A stretch of DNA of 23,585 nt from an uncultured Collinsella sp. (GTDB taxonomy: Bacteria; Actinomycetota; Coriobacteriia; Coriobacteriales; Coriobacteriaceae), in NCBI GenBank assembly GCA_900545555.1, contig UQZI01000030.1, positions 1 through 23,585 of the forward strand, given 5' to 3'. The notes under the pieces were generated by a model. It ran no database searches. It saw only the letters and a program-made list of their open reading frames with translations, and was not told the DNA's origin. Both the position numbers and the translations under genes were made by a program. This document shows positions 13,846 to 20,681 of the stretch, one piece after another (within the stretch, counting starts at the first letter, position 1; every line of letters begins with the position of its first letter).

Positions 13846-15144
13846 TTACTTAGATGACAGCAATTCAAAGACTTCTGCTGCGTTTCGGTCATTGGCCCTG
13901 ATTGCATGGGTGTAGAAATTAGCCGTTGTGCTTGCGGAGGCATGGCCCATTCGCGCCTGAACGGTCTTTAAATCGACGTTGCTCGCCACGAGAGCGGTCG
14001 CGGCGGTGTGACGGAGGCCATGGGGAACAAGTCCTGAGTAACCAGTGCCGCGCGTATGAAGCTTGCCGTCTCGCATGAACTGCTTCGTCACATCGCTATA
14101 AGTCCCATAGCCGTTATCGACGCAGAAGTCCCTAAACCATCGAGAGTAGTTGTGCCCGCTTGGTCTGGTGACGCTTATGCTGCGGAAACCGTCGGCATCC
14201 TTTCCAACGCTGAATGCGTGGACGATGGGGTCGGTATCCTTTTGTTCCAACCCGCGACGTCTGAATATGTCGCGCTGCATAGTCTTCCACTTGTCTAAAT
14301 ACTCGGCCAGAGCTTTGTCTATGGAGAGAATGCGTCTGCTCATCTCCGATTTCGGGGGCCTCAAGGTCTTGTCGCTGGTGTACTGCCGGACGATTCGGAG
14401 CTCCATGGCTTCGGGGTCGTAATCGAGCCAGCTGAGCCCTAAAGCCTCGCCTTTCCTCAGCCCGAGGTGAAATATAAGCATGGTGCAGACGGTCATGGGC
14501 CCCATCGGCTCGGAAAGCAAGCACTCAGTGAATCTTGGGAGCTCATCGGGAGGGAGAAAGTTTCGTGCTCGCAGGTCCGGTTTCGGCAGCTTTATGCCGA
14601 TGCAAGGATTGCGGCCAATCAGTTCGTTCTCAAGGGCATCTTGCATGACCTGCTTAAGCTTGACGTGAATGCGACGGATCTCGGCGTCGGTGAACCTTCC
14701 ATTTGAACGGGCCTCAGCGTAGGCGCGTTTAACATCGTCGGGCCTCAGGTCGGCTAGGGGCACGTCTTCGAACAGTTCGCGTATGTGTCGCACGTCGTAT
14801 CCCTCTCGCTCATATGAGAGAGGGGAGCCGAATGAGCTCTCTCGGAGCACGTGGAAGGATTCGGCATATGCCGCTACGGTGCTCGGAGCATCTCTAGATG
14901 GTTCATAGCTCTCAAGTTCCTCGCGGTACTCGTTGAGAGCGTTTGCGACTTCGCTAGGCCAGTTCTTCGGGTTCTTGCTCTTGCAATGGATGGTCCTCTT
15001 GGGTGTTTTGAGATACTTAACTTTGCTGCCGTTCTTTCCGGAGTTCGGGTCTCTCCCAAGAGAGAAGTAAATCTTGAATGAGCCGGGCTTTCCCTTGATG
15101 GGCTCAGATGTTCCCTTTGCGGTTGGTTTGATTCTGGTTTCCAA
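13846..15144 (-). CDS. int: tyrosine recombinase integrase
   Basis: Catalyses integration and excision at the tRNA-Arg att site. The 432-aa product starts at TTG 15144 (GGAGG 6 nt upstream; no better start). Residues about 20-75 resemble an arm-binding N-terminal domain, 85-175 a SAM-like core-binding domain with the RIHVKLKQVMQDALENELIG segment, and 195-425 the catalytic domain. Active residues can be placed at R230 (HLGLRKGEALGL), K265, H375-R378 (HGLRHT), H401 (MGHAS) and Y411 (TANFYTHA). All are present, so the enzyme looks functional. Length fits Gram-positive ICE integrases. Confidence 0.95.
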   Translation of the reverse strand: METRIKPTAKGTSEPIKGKPGSFKIYFSLGRDPNSGKNGSKVKYLKTPKRTIHCKSKNPKNWPSEVANALNEYREELESYEPSRDAPSTVAAYAESFHVLRESSFGSPLSYEREGYDVRHIRELFEDVPLADLRPDDVKRAYAEARSNGRFTDAEIRRIHVKLKQVMQDALENELIGRNPCIGIKLPKPDLRARNFLPPDELPRFTECLLSEPMGPMTVCTMLIFHLGLRKGEALGLSWLDYDPEAMELRIVRQYTSDKTLRPPKSEMSRRILSIDKALAEYLDKWKTMQRDIFRRRGLEQKDTDPIVHAFSVGKDADGFRSISVTRPSGHNYSRWFRDFCVDNGYGTYSDVTKQFMRDGKLHTRGTGYSGLVPHGLRHTAATALVASNVDLKTVQARMGHASASTTANFYTHAIRANDRNAAEVFELLSSK

Positions 15145-15162
15145 AAGTGTCCTCCAAGGGGA

Positions 15163-15217
15163 TTACGTTAGGCTCGGGGCCGGGGCTTTGAGGGCCTCGG
15201 CCCCGAGCCTAACGTAA
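15163..15217. repeat. 20-bp perfect inverted repeat in the integrase leader
   Basis: TTACGTTAGGCTCGGGGCCG (15163-15182) and its exact complement (15198-15217) with a 15-nt loop, just upstream of the int RBS. It could insulate int from read-through or form a leader structure; on the plus strand it is followed by CTTTTC, so rightward termination is possible. Confidence 0.7.
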
Positions 15218-15252
15218 ACTTTTCACCCCTGCAAGCCGTAAACGCAACTGCT

Positions 15253-15273
15253 AGGGGTGAAAAAGAGGTGAAA
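15253..15273 (+). repeat. right arm-type repeat (candidate integrase/Xis site)
   Basis: AGGGGTGAAAAAGAGGTGAAA matches the left block at 6104-6124 in 20 of 21 positions. TTTTCACCCCT at 15220-15230 is an inverted copy, as on the left end. It lies 108 bp inside the right att core. Confidence 0.6.
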
Positions 15274-15331
15274 TAGAATTCTAATAAGAACCAGCAGAAA
15301 CTCAAAAACAGCTAATCTACCTGTGAATATA

Positions 15332-15337
15332 TATAAT
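15332..15337 (+). promoter_or_regulatory. TATAAT box in the AT-rich right end
   Basis: A perfect TATAAT lies in an AT-rich stretch (15274-15360) that contains no gene. It would fire toward attR and, after excision, across the joined site toward 6037 onward. No good -35 is seen, so support is weak. Confidence 0.25.
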
Positions 15338-15380
15338 ATGGCAAAATTGCATTTGCCCAGGTAAGGTAAATGACCATGAC

Positions 15381-15428
15381 CTCCTAAAGCGGGTGTCGAC
15401 GGTTCGAATCCGCCCGGGGGCACCAGAG
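15381..15428 (+). repeat. attR core: 48-bp direct repeat of tRNA-Arg 3' half
   Basis: Perfect copy of 5989-6036. It lacks the tRNA 5' half, so it is not a second tRNA gene but the right boundary of the element. Confidence 0.93.
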
Positions 15429-15435
15429 GAATATC

Positions 15436-15469
15436 GAGCCCGGTACCGCTACGGTGCCGGGCTCTTCTG
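15436..15469 (+). terminator. hairpin after attR (probable original tRNA-Arg terminator)
   Basis: GAGCCCGGTACCG (15436-15448) pairs with CGGTGCCGGGCTC (15452-15464) with one wobble, followed by TTCTGGT. Before integration it would have followed the tRNA directly. Confidence 0.65.
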
Positions 15470-15479
15470 GTCTAAGGGC

Positions 15480-15597
15480 AGGGTTCGAGCCGTCGACACC
15501 CGCGTCACCAATTTCCCGCGGGGGGGTTGAATTCGCCCGGGGGCACCAGAGATTGATCGAGCCCGGTACACCGCCACGGTGCCGGGCTCTTCTGGTT
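15480..15597. repeat. decayed inverted and direct copies of the tRNA-Arg 3' end with second hairpin
   Basis: 15482-15503 is close to the reverse complement of the tRNA T-arm region (GTCGACACCCGC and TTCGA kept). 15525-15551 is a direct degenerate copy of the T-arm to CCA (CGCCCGGGGGCACCAGAG kept). The latter is followed by a second hairpin, GAGCCCGGTA...GCCGGGCTC (15559-15588), very like that at 15436. The direct part is an imperfect tandem duplicate of 15400-15470. Confidence 0.7.
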
Positions 15598-15605
15598 CAT
15601 GCCAT

Positions 15606-15648
15606 GTCAAAAACGAAGCGCCCGCTTGCTGGGGGAGCAAGCGGGCGC
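15606..15648 (-). terminator. terminator of the pknB operon
   Basis: A perfect 13-bp stem (15618-15630 with 15636-15648, loop GGGGG) is followed on the minus strand by TTCGTTTTTGAC. It lies about 50 nt past the pknB stop codon. Confidence 0.88.
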
Positions 15649-15700
15649 CTGTGAGTGAATATGTTTGCGGCGAGAGCCGTAATGGGCGGTGGGGTGGCGA

Positions 15701-17662
15701 CTAGTTGACCGTACCGGAATCGTCGCCCGTGCCCGAGCCCGAACCCGAACCCGAGCCAGAAAGTGCGACCGTCAGCGTAATCGTGCTGTCGGTAGACTGC
15801 TTGCCGGTGGGGGAGACGCCCGTAACGGTGGCGTTTTCGTTGCCGCTCACGGGGTTACCGTTCTGATCGCAGAATGCGATGTTGTAGAACCCGGCGTTGT
15901 TGAGCGCGGTAACGGCGGCGGAGATGCTCTTGCCGTACAGGTTGCCCGGAACGCTGGCTTTGCCGGACTTCTTGGCAATGACGACGGTAATCGTGGCGCC
16001 AGGCTTCTGCTTGCCGCTGGGGTTCCAGCTAATCACGGTGCCCTCGGTAACCGAATCGTTCTCCTGGTAGCTCACGTCGACGCCAAAGCCTGCCATATCG
16101 AGGGCGTTGCGCGCCTGGGCCTCGGTCATGTCGGTCAGATCGGGGACGGAGGTGGTGTCAGGACCGCTGGAGACCTTGTACGAGATGGTCGTGCCCTTCT
16201 CGACTTCCTTACCGGGTTTGGTGCCCTGCTCAAAGACCTGGCCCTCATCGGCCTCGTTGGCCTCCTCGGAGGCGTTGCCCTTCAGGCCAACGCTTGCCAG
16301 CGCGGCTTCTGCCTGGTCCTTGGTCAGGCCGACAAGCTGGGGAACCTCAACCTTCTCGGAGGGCTTGGGGCCCTTGGAGATTACCAGGTTCACCTTGGTG
16401 CCCTTGGCCTTCTTGGTTTTGCCGTTGGGCGTCTGCTCGGCGACCTTGCCCTCGTCGATATCGTCGTTGTAGCTTTGGTCGATGGTGCCGACCTCGAGGC
16501 CGGCTTCCTTGATCTGCTCGACGGCAGTCTGCTGGTCCTTGCCCAGCACATCGGGCACGGTGACCTGCTCGCCGCCAAAGAGTCCTGTGGCAAAGGCCAC
16601 CACGATGCCGATGACGGCAACGGCTGCCACCACGGCGGCGATGATCTTGTTCTTGTTGGATTTGGGCTTTTCGACCTCGTAGGAGCCGGTGGAGCCCGAA
16701 ACCGAGCTACGGGCGGTATTCTGACCGCTCACGCCCGAGACGGGACGAACCATAGCGCGCGTTGAGTCGGAAAGCTCGCGGGTCTTGGTGGCACCCAAGT
16801 CGCCGGCGGCACCGATGACGCGCGTGGGCTCCGAGACGTTGACAGCACGGCCGGACAGATAGCTGTTGAGCACCTGACGCAGCTCGTCGGCTGTCTGGAA
16901 GCGGTTTGCCGGGTCCTTCTCCATGCACTTGAGGATGATGCGCTCCAGGTCGGCGTCAACGCCGGAGTTGATCTGGCTCGGCGGAATAGGCAGCTCGTTG
17001 ACCTGCTTGAGTGCGACCGAGATAGCGTCGTCACCGTCAAAGGGAACGCGGCCGGTGGCGCACTCGTACATGACGACACCCAGCGAGTAGATATCCGAGG
17101 TGGGACCGAGGTCCTGGCCGCGGGTCTGCTCGGGGCTTACATAGTGGGCGGTGCCCAGCACATTGTTGTCCTGCGTGAGATGACTGTTCTTGGCGCGTGC
17201 GATGCCAAAATCCATGACCTTGATGTTGCCGTCGGGCAGCACCATGATGTTTTGCGGCTTAATGTCGCGGTGGATGATCTCGTGCTTGTGTGCGACCGAA
17301 AGCGCGGAGCTGATCTGCGAGCCGATCTGCGCGACCTTCTTGGGATCGAGGGCGCCGTGGCTCTTGATGCCGCTCTTAAGGTCGGTGCCGCGCAGGTACT
17401 CCATGACGATGTAATAGGTGTCGCCGTCCTTGCCCCAGTCGTAGACGCCCACGATATAGGGGGAGGACAGGCCGGCAGCTGCCTGGGCTTCCTGCTTAAA
17501 GCGAGCGGCGAAGGTGGCGTCGCCGGCATACTGCGGCAGCATGATCTTGACGGCAACCGTGCGGTCGAGGACCTGATCCTGTGCGCGGTAGACGGTCGCC
17601 ATACCGCCCGTTCCCACCTTATCCTTGAGGAGGTATCTTCCCCCGAGGACCCTCTGTTCCAT
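15701..17662 (-). CDS. pknB: PASTA-domain Ser/Thr protein kinase PknB
   Basis: Transmembrane kinase that senses peptidoglycan fragments or lipid II and phosphorylates cell-wall and division proteins. The ATG at 17662 (MEQRVLGGRY) has GGAG 5 nt upstream and gives 653 aa; a start 5 codons earlier is less likely. The cytoplasmic kinase has glycine loop GTGGMATVY (17-25), catalytic K39, HRDIKPQN with D133, DFG 151-153, and the activation loop ending in GTAHYVSPEQ. One membrane helix follows (340-363). Outside are four PASTA domains, roughly 366-431, 437-500, 503-565 and 568-635, and a Gly/Ser tail. It is the last gene of the cluster, 132 nt after the SEDS-PBP gene, so it may have its own promoter. 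Confidence 0.95.
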   Translation of the reverse strand: MEQRVLGGRYLLKDKVGTGGMATVYRAQDQVLDRTVAVKIMLPQYAGDATFAARFKQEAQAAAGLSSPYIVGVYDWGKDGDTYYIVMEYLRGTDLKSGIKSHGALDPKKVAQIGSQISSALSVAHKHEIIHRDIKPQNIMVLPDGNIKVMDFGIARAKNSHLTQDNNVLGTAHYVSPEQTRGQDLGPTSDIYSLGVVMYECATGRVPFDGDDAISVALKQVNELPIPPSQINSGVDADLERIILKCMEKDPANRFQTADELRQVLNSYLSGRAVNVSEPTRVIGAAGDLGATKTRELSDSTRAMVRPVSGVSGQNTARSSVSGSTGSYEVEKPKSNKNKIIAAVVAAVAVIGIVVAFATGLFGGEQVTVPDVLGKDQQTAVEQIKEAGLEVGTIDQSYNDDIDEGKVAEQTPNGKTKKAKGTKVNLVISKGPKPSEKVEVPQLVGLTKDQAEAALASVGLKGNASEEANEADEGQVFEQGTKPGKEVEKGTTISYKVSSGPDTTSVPDLTDMTEAQARNALDMAGFGVDVSYQENDSVTEGTVISWNPSGKQKPGATITVVIAKKSGKASVPGNLYGKSISAAVTALNNAGFYNIAFCDQNGNPVSGNENATVTGVSPTGKQSTDSTITLTVALSGSGSGSGSGTGDDSGTVN

Positions 17663-17794
17663 TCCTGCTCCTAACATAACTATTCGCTCAACGATGTGTG
17701 TAGTACCAAATGTGTGGCCGCTGGGGCCGTGTGGCGCGTAGCCGCTAGCTCATCGGCCGTGGCGCGTCCCAAGTATCCGCTTTGATCACGGGCA

Positions 17795-20665
17795 TCACGC
17801 CCCCTGTGCGGCGAGCGCCGCGGTCAGGACGATACCGGCAATCTTAGCCGCCTTGACGTCGTGTTTGTCGTAATCCTCCAGGGCCACCGAGATGGCAACC
17901 GTGGGTGAATCGTAAGGTGCAAAGCCAACAAACGTAGAGTTGACGTTGGTGCCGCCGGTCTCGGGCGAACCGGTCTTGCCGGCAACCTTGACGCCCGGAA
18001 TCTGGGCATCGGTGCCGGTACCGGACTGGACGACGGCGAGCATGGCCTGCTTGACCTGGTCGGCCGTGGCAGAGCTGACAGCCTGGCCCAGAGAGCGGGA
18101 CTGCGTGGTCTTAACCACAGTTCCGTCCGGGGCGAGTATCTGGGACACAAAGAACGGGTCCATGACCACGCCGCTGTTGGCGATAGCGGCGGCGATCACG
18201 CAACTCTGCATAACGGTGGTCTGCGGGCCGGGCGTGTGGTCCATGCCGACGGGCTGGCCGGCGCCTGCCCAAGCGGTCTCCCACTCGGTCATAAGCGACG
18301 GGTCGGCCATGATGGAGGCGGCGGAGGTCAGATCTTGGCCGAGCTTTTGGCCGTAGCCAAAGGCGTTGGCAAACTGGACGAGCGAGCTGGCGCCAATCTC
18401 GTTGGCCACCTGGCCAAAGACGACGTTGGAGGACACGGCAAAGGCCTGCTGCAGGCTGATGGTGCCGTAGCTCTCGTTGGCATAGTTGGTGACCGGTGCG
18501 TTGCCGATGTCCATGGAGCCGGGCGCCTGGTACGTGCTGGTAAGGCTGGCGGTGCCGGTTTCGAGTGCCGCGGAGAGCGTGACGACCTTAAAGGTCGAGC
18601 CCGGGGTGTACAGTGCGTCCATGGCACGGTTGTACATGGAGCCGTCCTCGCCGCCGCCCGTCTGCAGCAGGGCATCGATGTTGGTGTTGTCGTAGGTGGG
18701 CGAGCTGGCACATGCGAGCACCGCGCCGGTACGCGGGTCGATGACCACTACAGCGCCCTTAAAGCCCTTGAGTGCCTGCTCGGCCGCCGTCTGGATGCGC
18801 GAGTCGATGGTGAGCTTGGCGGTGTTGCCCGGCTGGGTCTGGCCCGCGAGCGACGCGATGGCGTTGTTCCAGCTGGAGTAATCCTTGGAGCCGGTGAGCG
18901 TGTCGTTCATGACGCTCTCGATACCAGCGGTGCCATACTGCTGGCTCACGTAGCCCACCACGTGCGCGGCCATATTGCCGTTGGGGTAGGAGCGGGCGTA
19001 GGTGCCGTCCTCCTGCTGCAGCGACTCGGCCAGCGTCACGCCGTCGGACGTGATGATGGAGCCGCGCTGGATGTACTTGGAGCGGGCGATGGTGTGGTTG
19101 TTGGTCGGCATGTCCTGGTAGTCCTTCGCCTTGATGACCTGGACATAGGTGAGGTTGCCGATAAGGATGGCGAACAGCGCCGTGAAGGCAAGCACGGCAC
19201 GAGTCAGACGGTTGGCAAGTGCCACGCGGCCGAGCACGCCGGACTCGGGCGTGTCGAGCAGGCGACGACGCATGCGAGAACCCGCGGAGCGGTTGCCGTG
19301 GCTGTAGGAAGGTGCGTTGGCAAAACGTGTACCGGTCGGGGCAGCGGCGGATGCGACCTGGTCATCGGTGATGGCGGCCATGGTGCCGGTGCCGGTGAGC
19401 TCGGCTTCGCGTCCAGTTGCCTCGTCGCCGGCGCGCAGCAGCAGCGCGACGATAATAAAGCTCGCCAGCAGCGAGGAGCCGCCCTGGCTCATAAAGGGCA
19501 GGGTGACGCCGGTCAGCGGGATCAGGCGGGTTACGCCGCCAACGATTAAGAATGCCTGGAAGCTGATGGCCGCCGTAAGGCCGGTCGCGCTAAAGGCGGC
19601 AAGGTCGGACTTGGCGCGGGCGGCCGTGGTGAGGCCACGCACGGCAAAAAGCATAAACAGGATGAGCACGGCGCCGCCGCCCAAAAGGCCCATTTCCTCG
19701 CCGATGGCCGAGAAGATAAAGTCGGACTCGACGACGGGGATGTTGTTTGCCATGCCGTTGCCAATGCCGACGCCGGCCAGACCGCCGTCGGCCAGCGAGT
19801 AAAGTGACTGTACGATCTGGTAGCCCTGGCCCTGGGCGTCCTTAAACGGATCGGCCCAGACCTGGAAACGCACCTGCACGTGCGACAGGAACTTGTAGGC
19901 GCCCACGGCTCCAACGGCTAGCAGTGCAAGGCCGATGATGACGTACGAAAGGCGTCCCGTGGCAACATAGAGCATCAGCAAAAAGATGGTGTAGAACAGG
20001 ACGGCCGAGCCCAGGTCGCGTTCGAAGACGACGATGAGCAGGCACACGCCCCACACGGCAAACAGCGGCAACAGCAGGCGGAAGCGCGGAATCTTGAGGC
20101 CCAGGATCTTGCGGTTGGAGATGGAGAGCAGCTCGCGGTTCTCGGCCAGATAGCCTGCCAGGAACAGGACGATGAAGACCTTGGCGAACTCGCCGGGCTG
20201 GATGGTGAAGCCCGCGATGCGAATCCACAGCTTGGAGCCCGAGATCGTGGTGCCGATAAAGATCGGCAGCATCAGCAGGATGATGCCGATAATGCCAAAG
20301 GTGTACTTGTAGCGCATGACTACGTCGAGGTTCTTGACCAGTGCGAGGGTTCCCACCATGAGCGCCACCGAGACAAACAGGATGATGAGCTGCGAGATGG
20401 CAAGGTCGGGGGCCAGGCGCGTCACGAATGTGATGCCGATGCCCGAGAGCACAAAGACGATGGGCAGGATGGCGGGGTCGGCGCCGGGCGCCAGGATGCG
20501 CACGGCGATATGCGCCGCGGCGAAGGCGGCGAACAGGCCGATCGGCACGGCGAGCGTCTCGAAGGAAATCGTGGCACCCGCGGTGAGCACGTACATCGCA
20601 TAGAGCAGGATGACGGGGAACGCCGAAGCGATGAGCAAGAGCAGTTCGGTGTTGCGGCGACTCAT
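17795..20665 (-). CDS. rodA-pbpA: SEDS glycosyltransferase - class B PBP fusion (RodA-PbpA)
   Basis: A single 956-aa polypeptide joins both enzymes of septal or lateral wall synthesis. Residues 1-412 are a full RodA/FtsW (SEDS) polymerase with about ten membrane helices, W147, and the catalytic-type aspartate D217 in FERDLGSAVLF, plus QSLYSLADGGLAGVGIGNG and PLTGVTLPFMSQGGSS. A linker of about 70 residues (413-482) leads to a membrane helix (484-508) and a class B penicillin-binding protein. The PBP has SxxK at S690-K693 (TPGSTFKV), SxN at 745-747 (SSN) and KTG at 897-899. Both halves look complete. The ATG at 20665 has GGGAG 8 nt upstream, and the gene starts 17 nt after the phosphatase. In other actinobacteria rodA and pbpA are neighbouring separate genes at this very place. 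Confidence 0.95.
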   Translation of the reverse strand: MSRRNTELLLLIASAFPVILLYAMYVLTAGATISFETLAVPIGLFAAFAAAHIAVRILAPGADPAILPIVFVLSGIGITFVTRLAPDLAISQLIILFVSVALMVGTLALVKNLDVVMRYKYTFGIIGIILLMLPIFIGTTISGSKLWIRIAGFTIQPGEFAKVFIVLFLAGYLAENRELLSISNRKILGLKIPRFRLLLPLFAVWGVCLLIVVFERDLGSAVLFYTIFLLMLYVATGRLSYVIIGLALLAVGAVGAYKFLSHVQVRFQVWADPFKDAQGQGYQIVQSLYSLADGGLAGVGIGNGMANNIPVVESDFIFSAIGEEMGLLGGGAVLILFMLFAVRGLTTAARAKSDLAAFSATGLTAAISFQAFLIVGGVTRLIPLTGVTLPFMSQGGSSLLASFIIVALLLRAGDEATGREAELTGTGTMAAITDDQVASAAAPTGTRFANAPSYSHGNRSAGSRMRRRLLDTPESGVLGRVALANRLTRAVLAFTALFAILIGNLTYVQVIKAKDYQDMPTNNHTIARSKYIQRGSIITSDGVTLAESLQQEDGTYARSYPNGNMAAHVVGYVSQQYGTAGIESVMNDTLTGSKDYSSWNNAIASLAGQTQPGNTAKLTIDSRIQTAAEQALKGFKGAVVVIDPRTGAVLACASSPTYDNTNIDALLQTGGGEDGSMYNRAMDALYTPGSTFKVVTLSAALETGTASLTSTYQAPGSMDIGNAPVTNYANESYGTISLQQAFAVSSNVVFGQVANEIGASSLVQFANAFGYGQKLGQDLTSAASIMADPSLMTEWETAWAGAGQPVGMDHTPGPQTTVMQSCVIAAAIANSGVVMDPFFVSQILAPDGTVVKTTQSRSLGQAVSSATADQVKQAMLAVVQSGTGTDAQIPGVKVAGKTGSPETGGTNVNSTFVGFAPYDSPTVAISVALEDYDKHDVKAAKIAGIVLTAALAAQGA

Positions 20666-20681
20666 AAGCGGCACTCCCTTT

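Larger units (their letters stand above)
5989..15428. mobile_element. tRNA-Arg-integrated mobilizable element (IME), about 9.4 kb
   Basis: Bounded by the 48-bp att repeats. It encodes a tyrosine integrase, a Xis-like HTH protein, an unknown protein, a DnaB-C-like ATPase, a MobC-like protein, a VirD4/TraG coupling protein, a relaxase, an XRE repressor and a membrane-anchored surface protein. No VirB4, VirB6 or other mating-channel gene is present. It should therefore be mobilizable but not self-transmissible, with an unusual choice of carrying its own coupling protein. The integrase is at the end farthest from the intact tRNA. Confidence 0.88.

Noticed and set aside
15381..15428. Second tRNA-Arg gene
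   Set aside because: Only the 3' half from the anticodon loop is present; acceptor 5' strand and D arm are missing, so it is an att copy.
17795..20665. SEDS-PBP fusion as two genes with a missed stop
   Set aside because: No stop, frameshift or RBS-plus-start of convincing strength is visible in the linker, and reading frame and composition continue smoothly.
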